DNA from: Paenibacillus oenotherae
GTDB lineage: Bacteria > Bacillota > Bacilli > Paenibacillales > Paenibacillaceae
Reading direction: 5' to 3'
DNA: 64,000 nt
Assembly (NCBI RefSeq): GCF_019443105.1
Contig: NZ_JAHZIJ010000003.1
Coordinates: 310,001 to 374,000, forward strand
Made by a program: the position numbers and the translations under genes. The notes under the pieces were generated by a model that was not told the DNA's origin, did not search any database, and saw only the letters and a program-made list of their open reading frames with translations. Positions 37,054 to 45,123 of the stretch are shown here, one piece after another. Each line of letters starts with the position of its first letter. The first letter of the stretch is position 1.

Positions 37054-38004
37054 TTGGAAATAGTAAAGATTTCTCCGCGAGGCTATTGTTACGGCGTTGT
37101 AGATGCGATGGTGCTCGCTTTGCAAACGGCGAAAAATCTTGATTTGCCGCGTCCTATATATATATTGGGCATGATTGTCCATAACAGTCATGTGACGGAG
37201 GCCTTCAAGGAAGAAGGCGTTATTACGCTTGACGGCGAGAATCGTCTGGAGATTCTTGAGCAGATACAGACCGGTACGGTCATATTCACAGCTCATGGCG
37301 TATCGCCTGAGGTTCGCCGCCGCGCCCGCGACAGAGGCCTTACAGTAGTTGATGCAACCTGTCCGGATGTGACGAAGACGCATGATCTGATACGGGAGAA
37401 GGTAGCAGAGGGGTACGAAATTCTGTACATCGGCAAGAAGGGCCATCCTGAGCCGGAGGGTGCTATCGGAATTGCCCCGGATCATGTTCATATGATCGAG
37501 AAAGAGGAAGAGATTGATCTGCTGCAGCTGCAAACGGATCGCATTATTATTACGAATCAAACGACAATGTCCCAGTGGGACATTAAGCATTTGATCAGTC
37601 GGCTGTTAAGTAAATTCCCGACCGCCGAGATTCATAACGAGATCTGTCTGGCGACACAGGTTCGGCAAGAAGCTGTGGCGGAGCAAGCCGGAGCAGCTGA
37701 GCTTTGTATCGTTGTTGGCGATCCTAGAAGCAATAATTCCAACAGGCTAGCCCAGGTGTCGGAGGAAATTGCCGGAGTCAAGGCGTATCGTGTCGCTGAT
37801 GTTTCCGAGATTCAGCAGGAATGGCTGAGGGGCAAGCAGCGCGTAGCTGTTACCTCCGGCGCCTCGACCCCTACACCGCTTACGAAAGAAGTCATTGCCT
37901 ATCTGGAGCAATATGATGATGCGAAGCCAGAAACGTGGGAAGCGCGTCGAACAGTCAACATGAGCAAGCTGCTCCCGACACTTCGCACCAAATCAACTGT
38001 GTGA
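37054..38004 (+). CDS. ispH: 4-hydroxy-3-methylbut-2-enyl diphosphate reductase
   Basis: This 316-residue iron-sulfur enzyme makes IPP and DMAPP, the last step of the MEP isoprenoid pathway. The cluster cysteines are in [16 protein letters not shown] and [17 protein letters not shown] is also typical. A TTG start at 37054 is preferred: AGGTG lies 6 bases before it and the protein then begins like B. subtilis IspH. An in-frame ATG at 37024 would add ten residues. Confidence 0.93.
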   Translation: MEIVKISPRGYCYGVVDAMVLALQTAKNLDLPRPIYILGMIVHNSHVTEAFKEEGVITLDGENRLEILEQIQTGTVIFTAHGVSPEVRRRARDRGLTVVDATCPDVTKTHDLIREKVAEGYEILYIGKKGHPEPEGAIGIAPDHVHMIEKEEEIDLLQLQTDRIIITNQTTMSQWDIKHLISRLLSKFPTAEIHNEICLATQVRQEAVAEQAGAAELCIVVGDPRSNNSNRLAQVSEEIAGVKAYRVADVSEIQQEWLRGKQRVAVTSGASTPTPLTKEVIAYLEQYDDAKPETWEARRTVNMSKLLPTLRTKSTV

Positions 38005-38019
38005 ATGAGGAGATCTCTT

Positions 38020-38526
38020 ATGAACAGCAAGAGGAAGCCGCGCTCAATGAAGCGCTGGCTGAAGCTTAAATATACGGAATTAATGAGAGCGCCCGGAGGC
38101 CCATCCTTTGTTGCACTAGGATTCGCGATTGGCATCGCCATTGAGATGTTCACCCTGCCGACTTATGGACTTGCGTTCTTCCTTATATTCCCGCTCGTCT
38201 ATTGGCTCCGCGCCAGCTTGGCAGGGGCGTTGATTGGATTTGTTGTCGGCAAGCTTATTTATATTCCTGTGGCTTTCATCAACACGATGGTCGGAGGCTG
38301 GGTGCTGTCTGATAAGCTGGAGCCCCATATCCCGTTCGCTCCGAATTGGCTGGATCATATGCTGCTTGTTAATTTGAAGCTCATCGTCGGCGGCATGATC
38401 GATGGGGTGCTGCTTGGCTTTCTGTTCTATTTTCCCGTTAGATACGGCATTCATTATATGGCTGAGAAAAGAAGAGAGAAGCGCAGGCGGCGAGTGCATG
38501 TTGAAGCAAGGTCAATTGTGGAATAA
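38020..38526 (+). CDS. DUF2062 family membrane protein
   Basis: This 168-residue protein has a basic N-terminus, the family segment GGPSFVALGFAIGIAIEMFTLPTYGL, about three to four membrane helices and a basic C-terminus. Function is unknown. GAGGAG lies before the ATG at 38020. It follows ispH by 15 bp and probably shares its transcript. Confidence 0.82.
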   Translation: MNSKRKPRSMKRWLKLKYTELMRAPGGPSFVALGFAIGIAIEMFTLPTYGLAFFLIFPLVYWLRASLAGALIGFVVGKLIYIPVAFINTMVGGWVLSDKLEPHIPFAPNWLDHMLLVNLKLIVGGMIDGVLLGFLFYFPVRYGIHYMAEKRREKRRRRVHVEARSIVE

Positions 38527-38533
38527 TTTTCTT

Positions 38534-38567
38534 AGATCCGCTCTCTTGACGAGGGCGGATTTTTTAT
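38534..38567 (+). terminator. Terminator of ispH/DUF2062
   Basis: ATCCGCTCTC and GAGGGCGGAT form a stem (one G-T pair) with a TTGAC loop, followed by TTTTT. Confidence 0.78.
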
Positions 38568-38587
38568 GTATATTTACTTTAGTGATT

Positions 38588-38659
38588 AAAAGCATAAAAG
38601 CCACAAAGCATAAAAGCAAAGCAGCACAAAAGCATGAAAGCGTAGAAGTGCGAAAGAAA
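38588..38659 (+). repeat. Degenerate tandem octamer array (consensus AAAAGCAT)
   Basis: Nine consecutive 8-base units can be read: AAAAGCAT, AAAAGCCA, CAAAGCAT, AAAAGCAA, AGCAGCAC, AAAAGCAT, GAAAGCGT, AGAAGTGC, GAAAGAAA. It lies between the upstream terminator and the SD of the DAHP synthase gene, so it would be in the leader or promoter region. Confidence 0.7.
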
Positions 38660-38686
38660 AACGGATAAGGAAGAGGAGTGCTGACC

Positions 38687-39748
38687 ATGATTGTCATTAC
38701 AAACAGCAACATTACGGATGAAAGAATTGATGAAATCGTTGAACAGATCGAGAGAACAGGTGTACAGGCCCATGTATCAAGGGGAACGGATCGGACCGTT
38801 ATCGGCATCATCGGCAAGGCTGAGCCAACGCTGGCTGAGCATCTGCGCCAATTGAAGGGCGTGGAGAATGTAATCAAAATATCGAAGTCCTACAAATTGG
38901 CCAGCCGTGATTTCCATCCTGATGATACGGTTATCGAAGTCAAAGGTGTGAAGATGGGCGGAGAGCATCTTGTTATTATGGGTGGGCCATGTGCAGTGGA
39001 GTCGCCAGAGCAAATCGATGAGATCGCTCGTCTGGTGAAAGCTGCCGGCGGTCAAGTACTGCGCGGTGGAGCATTCAAGCCGCGGACGGGACCTTACAGC
39101 TTCCAAGGTATTGGTGTAGAAGGTCTGGTTATGATGGCGGAAGCGGGCAAGAAGCACGGACTGCTGACGATTACAGAAGTCATGACACCGGAATACGTTG
39201 ATGTGTGTGCAGAGTACGCCGACATCTTGCAGGTGGGCACGCGCAATATGCAGAACTTCGACTTGCTTCGCAAGCTCGGAACGATTAAGACGCCCGTACT
39301 GCTCAAGCGTGGATTCAGCGCTACGTATGATGAATTCCTTAATGCGGCGGAATATATTCTCGCAGGCGGAAATCCGAACGTTATGTTGTGCGAGCGCGGC
39401 ATTCGTACCTTCGAGACTTACACGCGCAACACGCTGGACTTGGCGGCAATTCCGGTTCTCCAGCAATTGAGCCATCTTCCGGTTATATCCGACCCTAGCC
39501 ATGGAACGGGACGGCGCGAGCTTGTTGAGCCGATGGCCAAGGCATCGGTGGCAGCAGGAGCGAACGGACTTATCATCGAAATGCATACAGATCCTGATAA
39601 CTCCATGACTGGAGATGGCGTACAATCCCTATTCCCTGATCAATTCGCCAATTTGCTGAAGGAGCTTGAACAGCTTGGAGCATTGGTGGGCAAACGTTTT
39701 GATACACCTAAGGAGCATGCCGAGCAGTTTGCCACATGGGTCAAATAA
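38687..39748 (+). CDS. aroF: 3-deoxy-7-phosphoheptulonate (DAHP) synthase
   Basis: This 353-residue type I-beta DAHP synthase condenses PEP and erythrose 4-phosphate, the first shikimate-pathway step. An N-terminal ferredoxin-like (ACT-related) regulatory domain (about 1-70) precedes a KDO8P-synthase-like barrel with GGPCAVES, LRGGAFKPRTGPYSFQG, LLKRGFSAT and DPSHGTGRR. AGGAG lies before the ATG at 38687. A terminator follows. Feedback control through the N-terminal domain is likely by family. Confidence 0.93.
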   Translation: MIVITNSNITDERIDEIVEQIERTGVQAHVSRGTDRTVIGIIGKAEPTLAEHLRQLKGVENVIKISKSYKLASRDFHPDDTVIEVKGVKMGGEHLVIMGGPCAVESPEQIDEIARLVKAAGGQVLRGGAFKPRTGPYSFQGIGVEGLVMMAEAGKKHGLLTITEVMTPEYVDVCAEYADILQVGTRNMQNFDLLRKLGTIKTPVLLKRGFSATYDEFLNAAEYILAGGNPNVMLCERGIRTFETYTRNTLDLAAIPVLQQLSHLPVISDPSHGTGRRELVEPMAKASVAAGANGLIIEMHTDPDNSMTGDGVQSLFPDQFANLLKELEQLGALVGKRFDTPKEHAEQFATWVK

Positions 39749-39783
39749 GCAGAATTTCTATAATTTTAAACCTGACATGAATG

Positions 39784-39823
39784 GAGCCGCAGTCCCTTGC
39801 AAGCAAGGGCTGTGGCTCTTTTT
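39784..39823 (+). terminator. Terminator of the DAHP synthase gene
   Basis: AGCCGCAGTCCCTTGC and GCAAGGGCTGTGGCT form a near-perfect stem, followed by CTTTTT. Confidence 0.85.
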
Positions 39824-39863
39824 GGCATTCAGAATGGAGCAATGTTCATGATTTCTTCAAATA

Positions 39864-39880
39864 TGTAAAGATACCTAACA
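39864..39880. promoter_or_regulatory. GlnR/TnrA operator upstream of glnA
   Basis: TGTAAAGATACCTAACA matches TGTNAN7TNACA exactly. It lies about 30 bp upstream of the glnA -35 box. Confidence 0.72.
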
Positions 39881-39909
39881 ACTCTCTTAAAAAATACCTG
39901 ACATAACTA

Positions 39910-39939
39910 TTGACGATTTATGAGCCGGAATTTTATAAT
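39910..39939 (+). promoter_or_regulatory. Sigma-A promoter of glnA
   Basis: TTGACG (39910-39915), an 18-bp spacer and TATAAT (39934-39939), about 80 bp before the start codon. Confidence 0.75.
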
Positions 39940-40018
39940 AACGACATAGTTTAGTGCAAAACTTGAACAATAACTGTTCAATACTTCGCAAACGTTCGGA
40001 AATGGAGGAAATAAATCA

Positions 40019-41443
40019 ATGTCAGTTAGTAACGTTTTAAACACAATCCAAGAAAACAACATCCAGTTCGTAGATTTTCGCTTTGTAGACCTCGCGGGTC
40101 GCGCGCACCACATTACTCTTCCTTCGACAGAAGTCGACGCAGACACTTTCGTTAACGGTGTAGCATTCGACGGTTCCTCGATCGTAGGTTTCCGCGGAAT
40201 TGAAGAGTCCGACATGGTTATGATGCCGGATACTGAATCGGTGTTCATCGATCCTTTCACGGATCACCCGACTCTCAACATAATGTGCAACATTCACACG
40301 CCAGATGGCGAGCGTTATGGACGCGACCCACGCAGCATCGCTCAAAAAGCTGAAGAATACCTGCAAAAGTCCGGTATCGGTACGGCAGCATTCTTCGCTC
40401 CTGAGTCCGAATTCTTCATTTTCGACGATGTTCGTTATGATAGCACGATGAATTCTTCTTTCTTCTCGGTTGATTCCGAAGAAGCGGCTTGGAATACAGG
40501 ACGCAAGGAAGAAGGCGGCAACCTTGGTTTCAAAGTTGGCGTTAAAGGCGGTTACGTTCCAGTAGCTCCAATCGACTCCCAACAAGATATCCGCAGTGAA
40601 ATGGTTCGCCTGATGCAAGAAACTGGCCTTCGCGTAGAGCGTCATCACCATGAGGTTGCTACAGCTGGTCAAGCAGAAATCAACTTCCGTTTCGACACGT
40701 TGACTAAAACAGCTGACAACCTGTTGAAATACAAATACATCATCCACAATGTTGCCCGTCAATACGGCAAAGTTGCAACATTCATGCCTAAGCCGCTTTT
40801 CGGCGACAATGGTAGCGGTATGCACGTTCACTCGTCGATCTTCAATGGCGACACTCCATTGTTCTACGACAAAGGCGCTTACGCTAACCTGAGTGAGCTT
40901 GCAATGCACTATATCGGTGGTATTTTGCACCATGCTCCAGCTTTGATCGCTTTGACGAACCCGTCCACGAACTCGTTCAAACGTCTCGTGCCTGGTTACG
41001 AAGCACCGGTTAACCTCGTATTCTCCAAAGGTAACCGTTCCGCTGCTGTTCGTATTCCAGTAGCTGCTGTTACGCCTAAGGGCTGCCGCATTGAGTTCCG
41101 TACGCCGGACTCCACAGCTAACCCTTACCTCTGCTTCGCAGCAATGCTGCTTGCAGGCCTTGATGGTATCAAGAAAAAATTGGATCCAACGGCTCTTGGC
41201 TACGGTCCATTCGACAAAAATATCTATGAATTGTCCGACGAAGAGAAGAAAGAAATTCGTTCGGTACCAGGTACGCTTGACGAAGCGCTTGACGCTTTGG
41301 AAGCTGACTTCGAATTCTTGACTGAAGGCGATGTATTCTCCGAAGAGTTCATTCAGAACTATGTTGCTGTTAAACGTCAAGAAGCAAAAGCTGTTTCAAT
41401 CCGTGTTCATCCTTACGAGTACGGCCTGTACTTCGACTGCTAA
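40019..41443 (+). CDS. glnA: Glutamine synthetase, type I (long, GSI-beta-like)
   Basis: This 474-residue enzyme makes glutamine from glutamate, ammonia and ATP. The latch and active-site segments VAFDGSSIVGF, ESEFFIFD, NGSGMHVHSS and NRSAAVRIP are present. It is about 30 residues longer than B. subtilis GlnA. It keeps a tyrosine at residue 403 (DKNIYEL) where GSI-beta enzymes are adenylylated. Codon use (many AAC, TTC, CGT, GGT) suggests high expression. No glnR precedes it. A GlnR-type site and promoter lie upstream and a terminator follows. Confidence 0.93.
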   Translation: MSVSNVLNTIQENNIQFVDFRFVDLAGRAHHITLPSTEVDADTFVNGVAFDGSSIVGFRGIEESDMVMMPDTESVFIDPFTDHPTLNIMCNIHTPDGERYGRDPRSIAQKAEEYLQKSGIGTAAFFAPESEFFIFDDVRYDSTMNSSFFSVDSEEAAWNTGRKEEGGNLGFKVGVKGGYVPVAPIDSQQDIRSEMVRLMQETGLRVERHHHEVATAGQAEINFRFDTLTKTADNLLKYKYIIHNVARQYGKVATFMPKPLFGDNGSGMHVHSSIFNGDTPLFYDKGAYANLSELAMHYIGGILHHAPALIALTNPSTNSFKRLVPGYEAPVNLVFSKGNRSAAVRIPVAAVTPKGCRIEFRTPDSTANPYLCFAAMLLAGLDGIKKKLDPTALGYGPFDKNIYELSDEEKKEIRSVPGTLDEALDALEADFEFLTEGDVFSEEFIQNYVAVKRQEAKAVSIRVHPYEYGLYFDC

Positions 41444-41470
41444 TCATTTCTTCATTCATACAACAACCAA

Positions 41471-41502
41471 GCGAGTTCCCTTCTCGGGAGCTCGCTTTTC
41501 AT
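41471..41502 (+). terminator. Terminator of glnA
   Basis: AGCGAGTTCCC and GGGAGCTCGCT form the stem with one mismatch, followed by TTTC. Confidence 0.75.
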
Positions 41503-41748
41503 TTGCTGAGATTACTTCTTCACCGTGCGCAGTGCTCGGCGCGTGGCTCGGGAGTCCGGTTATACCACACGCTTTTTGCTGATCGTTGCGTATTCTTGAG
41601 CGGATATCAGGCTAAATTGTGAACAAGTCGTCTAAAAGCCGAATATTTTGTTTTGTTAAAGTTGTAAGTGTTCGACTTTTTTACTTGATGCAATCCTCTA
41701 AAATTGCTATCATATCCATATGTAAATAGAAGACTGGAGTGAGTGATT

Positions 41749-42837
41749 GTGACGAAACGTGCATTCAACTTTAATGCAGGGCCTGCTGCACTTCCATTGG
41801 AAGTATTACAGAAGGCGCAAGAGGAATTTGTCGATTTCGAAGGTGCGGGAATGTCGATTATGGAGATGTCCCACCGCAGCAGCATCTTTGAAAAAGTGAA
41901 CAATGAGTCACAAGCACTTCTAACGGAATTGTTCCAAATTCCGAACAATTATAAGGTGTTGTTTCTGCAAGGCGGAGCAAGTACGCAATTCGCAATGATT
42001 CCGATGAACCTGCTGACACCAGGCAAGGTTGGAGCGTATGTGATGACTGGCAGCTGGGCGGACAAAGCGCTTAAAGAAGCAAAATTGATCGGTGAAACTG
42101 CTATAGCAGGCTCTTCGGAAGCCGACAAGTTCAACCGTATCCCGAGCTTGAGCGATATTCAAATTCCGGATAATGCCGCTTACCTTCACTTCACCTCCAA
42201 CGAGACTATTGAAGGAACGCAATATAAGGAGTTCCCTAATGCAGGCGATGTAACGCTGATTAGCGATATGTCCAGCGACATTCTGAGCCGTCCGGTCGAT
42301 ATTAGCAAATTCGGCCTTATCTACGCTGGCGCCCAGAAGAATCTTGGTCCTTCAGGCGTGACGATCGTGATCGCGCGTGAAGATCTAGTATCGGAGAGCC
42401 CTAAGACGATCCCAACGATGCTTCGTTATGATACGCATGTGAAGAATAATTCGCTTTACAATACACCGCCATCCTTCGCGATCTATCTGGTCGGTCAGAT
42501 GCTGCAATGGGTGAGATCCAAAGGCGGCGTGGCAGCGGTAGAGCAATATAACCGTGACAAAACTAATCTGATCTATGACCTCATCGATGGAAGCGGCGGC
42601 TTTTACCGTGGCTTTGCAGATCCTTCGAGCCGTTCGACCATGAACATTACGTTCAGAATTCACAGCGAAGAGCTGGAGAAGCTGTTCGTTAAGGAATCTG
42701 AGGCGCAAGGATTTGTTGGTTTGAAAGGACATCGCAGTGTGGGCGGCTTGCGTGCTTCCACTTATAATGCGGTTCCGCTTGAAAGCTGCAAGGCGCTTGC
42801 AGAATTCATGGCTGACTTCCAGAAACGCAACGGTTAA
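41749..42837 (+). CDS. serC: Phosphoserine aminotransferase
   Basis: This 362-residue class V PLP aminotransferase converts 3-phosphohydroxypyruvate to phosphoserine. The start TKRAFNFNAGPAALP is diagnostic; the PLP lysine lies in YAGAQKNLGPSGV, and the C-terminal GLKGHRSVGGLRASTYNA fits. GTG at 41749 (GGAG 9 bases upstream) is preferred over the GTG two codons earlier. It stands alone; serA and serB are not in the window. Confidence 0.95.
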   Translation: MTKRAFNFNAGPAALPLEVLQKAQEEFVDFEGAGMSIMEMSHRSSIFEKVNNESQALLTELFQIPNNYKVLFLQGGASTQFAMIPMNLLTPGKVGAYVMTGSWADKALKEAKLIGETAIAGSSEADKFNRIPSLSDIQIPDNAAYLHFTSNETIEGTQYKEFPNAGDVTLISDMSSDILSRPVDISKFGLIYAGAQKNLGPSGVTIVIAREDLVSESPKTIPTMLRYDTHVKNNSLYNTPPSFAIYLVGQMLQWVRSKGGVAAVEQYNRDKTNLIYDLIDGSGGFYRGFADPSSRSTMNITFRIHSEELEKLFVKESEAQGFVGLKGHRSVGGLRASTYNAVPLESCKALAEFMADFQKRNG

Positions 42838-42865
42838 TCCGGCAATTAGTTTCTAAAATCAAGGT

Positions 42866-42911
42866 AGAAGACCGCTTTCCCTTCAATAATGAAGGAAAGG
42901 CGGTCTTCTGT
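42866..42911. terminator. Bidirectional hairpin between serC and phoP-like gene
   Basis: AGAAGACCGCCTTTCC-type arms form a 19-bp stem, nearly perfect, around AATAAT. The T runs are weak. Confidence 0.6.
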
Positions 42912-42952
42912 GTGGTATAGCGATGATTGGTTAATGCTTTCGAAGAAGTTGT

Positions 42953-43669
42953 TCAGGCAAGTGAGGAATCGGCTGCCGCCGGTCCGGTCAGCTTGTAGCC
43001 GACATTGCGAACAGTCATAATATATTCCGGTGTCCGCGCATTGCGCTCGATCTTGTCCCTTAGATGGCTGATATGCACATCAACGATTCGTGTATCGCCG
43101 AGGAAATGATAATCCCATACGCCGTGCAGCAGCTGCTGGCGGCTCAGCACTTTGCCGCGGTGACGGCAAAGGAATAGCAGCAGCTCGAACTCCTTAGGGG
43201 TGAGCTCTACCTCCCGGCCATCGATTCTAACTTCGCGCTGCTCGGTGAAGACGCTGAGTCGTCCGATATCATGGACGATATTGTCGCTGTTGCCCGGCAG
43301 CGATTGCGTGCGCCTGAAGATCGCTTGAATCCGTGAGAGCAGCTCTTGCGGGGAGAATGGCTTCGTCATATAATCGTCAGCGCCATTATCGAGTCCGGCG
43401 ATCCTGTCCGTTACATCCTGCAGGGCTGTCAGCATAATGATCGGCACGGCATTATTCTGCTTGCGCAGCTCGCGGCACACTTGTATGCCGTCCATCTTGG
43501 GCAGCATAAGATCAAGTACTATGAGGTCGGGACGGAAGGGCTTCAGCATATCAAAAACAGCCTCTCCATCATGGACACAGCGGACGTCGTACCCAGCCAA
43601 CTTTAAGTTGAACTCTATGAGCATGGAGATGGAAGGCTCGTCATCGACTACTAAAATTTTCTTTTTCAT
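42953..43669 (-). CDS. phoP: PhoP-like response regulator (OmpR family)
   Basis: This 238-residue regulator has a receiver (KILVVDDEPSISMLI; Asp in LIVLDLMLPKMDG; Lys in YMTKPFSPQELL) and a winged helix (LTPKEFELLLFLCRHRGKVLSR, GDTRIVDVHISHLRDKIE) that strongly resembles B. subtilis PhoP. No kinase gene is adjacent; the neighbours are serC and trmL. Three Pho-box-like direct repeats lie upstream, supporting autoregulation by phosphate. The symbol is likely but not certain. Confidence 0.75.
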   Translation of the reverse strand: MKKKILVVDDEPSISMLIEFNLKLAGYDVRCVHDGEAVFDMLKPFRPDLIVLDLMLPKMDGIQVCRELRKQNNAVPIIMLTALQDVTDRIAGLDNGADDYMTKPFSPQELLSRIQAIFRRTQSLPGNSDNIVHDIGRLSVFTEQREVRIDGREVELTPKEFELLLFLCRHRGKVLSRQQLLHGVWDYHFLGDTRIVDVHISHLRDKIERNARTPEYIMTVRNVGYKLTGPAAADSSLA

Positions 43670-43730
43670 CGTTCCTGTTCTCCTTTTTGTCTGATAATGC
43701 TTTCATTATGGCAAGCAACATTTTTCATTA

Positions 43731-43759
43731 GATTAAGGTAACGTTAAACCTGTGTTAAA
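43731..43759 (-). promoter_or_regulatory. Pho-box-like direct repeats upstream of the phoP-like gene
   Basis: On the coding strand TTTAACA, TTTAACG and CTTAATC begin exactly 11 bases apart (plus-strand 43753-43759, 43742-43748, 43731-43737). PhoP binds TT(A/T)A(C/T)A repeats at 11-bp period in Bacillus. Confidence 0.55.
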
Positions 43760-43817
43760 TTGTTATGATTTGTAATGCAATCTAAGATAAATGGAATAGA
43801 AAGAGGTGCAGCGGATT

Positions 43818-44282
43818 ATGGCTTTACATATTGTGCTCGTCGAACCGGAAATACCCGCGAATACAGGCAATATCGCACGTACTTGCGCAGCAACGGGAAC
43901 CCATCTGCATCTGGTTCGCCCGCTAGGTTTCAATACGGATGATCGAACGCTCAAACGGGCGGGCCTGGATTATTGGTATGCGGTTAACATCCATTACCAT
44001 GATTCGTTCCAAGAGGTGCGTCAATTATATCCCGAAAGCCGTTTCTTCTGTGCAAGCACACGCTCGTCGAAGAGATATTCCGAGCATTCGTATCGGGACG
44101 GTGATTTCTTCGTGTTTGGAAAAGAGACGAAGGGGCTTCCGCAGGAAATATTGGATGCGCATGCCGATACTTGCATCCGGCTGCCGATGACGGATAAGGT
44201 CAGGTCGCTCAACCTGTCTAATTCTGCTGCCATCGTGATCTATGAAGCGCTGCGACAGACTGATTTTGCCGGATTGGAATAG
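43818..44282 (+). CDS. trmL: tRNA (cytidine(34)-2'-O)-methyltransferase
   Basis: This 154-residue SPOUT methyltransferase modifies the wobble base of tRNA-Leu. Family motifs: VLVEPEIPANTGNIARTCAA at the N-terminus, then FGKETKGLP and LPMTDKVRSLNLSNSAAIVIYE at the C-terminal knot. AGAGGTG precedes the ATG at 43818. It is divergent from the phoP-like gene. Confidence 0.93.
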   Translation: MALHIVLVEPEIPANTGNIARTCAATGTHLHLVRPLGFNTDDRTLKRAGLDYWYAVNIHYHDSFQEVRQLYPESRFFCASTRSSKRYSEHSYRDGDFFVFGKETKGLPQEILDAHADTCIRLPMTDKVRSLNLSNSAAIVIYEALRQTDFAGLE

Positions 44283-44522
44283 CTTTCAAGGCTCCTGTTT
44301 CAAGGTTTAATGTTGCGGGTATATACGGTATTGAACTATGGAAGGCACAGGTTAAGTTTATGATGACGCCAGAGAGGGGATCTGCCTTAATTGCAATCAT
44401 TATTGCAGGATATTAAGAAAATCTAAAGTTTGGGCAGGAAAATGAATCTACCTAGCGAAACATATACGTGCAATGGTTTCGTATCTGACTTGCATATATT
44501 AGACACAGGAGAGGTGAAGTGG

Positions 44523-44771
44523 TTGAAACCAGCAGGAGTAGTGCGTAAAGTCGATCAGCTGGGCCGTATTGTATTGCCCAAATCGCTGCGCAAAAGATAT
44601 CAGATGAATGAAGGCGACCCCGTGGAGATTCTTGTCCAGGGTGACCATATCATTTTGGAGCGTTACCGTCCGCGTTGTGTGTTTTGTGGCTCAATAAATG
44701 AAGTAAGTGAATTTAAAGAGCGTTATCTTTGTTCGGAATGTATGGCCGATATGTATCAACTGCGTCGTTAA
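44523..44771 (+). CDS. AbrB-like transition regulator with C-terminal CxxC pairs
   Basis: This 82-residue protein has an AbrB/SpoVT-type swapped-hairpin DNA-binding domain (GVVRKVDQLGRIVLPKSLRKRY ... DPVEILVQGDHIILERY). A short C-terminal tail has Cys52, 55, 70 and 73 in two CxxC pairs, a likely zinc ribbon absent from B. subtilis AbrB and Abh. The TTG start at 44523 follows AGGAGAGG by 7 bases. About 240 bases upstream hold no gene but two short dyads (CGAAAC/GTTTCG and TGCAAT/ATTGCA). Confidence 0.82.
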   Translation: MKPAGVVRKVDQLGRIVLPKSLRKRYQMNEGDPVEILVQGDHIILERYRPRCVFCGSINEVSEFKERYLCSECMADMYQLRR

Positions 44772-44783
44772 TGTTCGTATGAC

Positions 44784-44830
44784 GCGAAAAAAAGCTTCCA
44801 GCGATGTTGAATCGCCGGAAGCTTTTTTTT
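44784..44830. terminator. Bidirectional terminator
   Basis: AAAAAAAGCTTCC and GGAAGCTTTTTTTT with inner GCGAT/ATCGC arms. It has T runs on both strands and serves the AbrB-like gene and the convergent small ORF. Confidence 0.88.
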
Positions 44831-44837
44831 GCGATGA

Positions 44838-44936
44838 TTAAAGTCCCTTGGTCTTGTCGTCATTATAGGACGAAGTGAGAATAGCGACCAGGAACAGTAC
44901 GGTCACAGTTGTTATGATTAGAAAGTTAATTGTCAT
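44838..44936 (-). CDS. 32-residue single-span membrane protein
   Basis: The reverse strand encodes MTINFLIITTVTVLFLVAIL followed by TSSYNDDKTKGL: one hydrophobic helix and a short polar, lysine-containing tail. GGAGG lies 8 bases before the ATG, a TATAAT -10 box (44968-44963) lies about 27 bp upstream, and the shared bidirectional terminator follows. All parts of an independent small gene are present. I do not recognise the family. Orientation suggests an outside or inside tail that cannot be decided here. Confidence 0.7.
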   Translation of the reverse strand: MTINFLIITTVTVLFLVAILTSSYNDDKTKGL

Positions 44937-44962
44937 TCTACACACCTCCCATACACTTCTTC

Positions 44963-44968
44963 ATTATA
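44963..44968 (-). promoter_or_regulatory. -10 box of the 32-residue protein gene
   Basis: Reverse-strand TATAAT preceded by TTGGG; the -35 region is T-rich and poorly conserved. Confidence 0.5.
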
Positions 44969-45123
44969 CCCAAGAGCGATAAAAAAGAAAATGCGCAAAG
45001 TTGTGAACAAGTTGTTACGTTCCGGATGGATTTCTTGCGCAGGGGAATTATAAGGCATACGGTTGCCCCTTCGCCCATTTGAGCGTAAAATATGTCATAT
45101 GGAATAGAGGAGGCGAACGTTAG

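Noticed and set aside
40037-41380. 447-codon open frame on the reverse strand opposite glnA
   Set aside because: Shadow of a highly biased gene; no SD or family signature.
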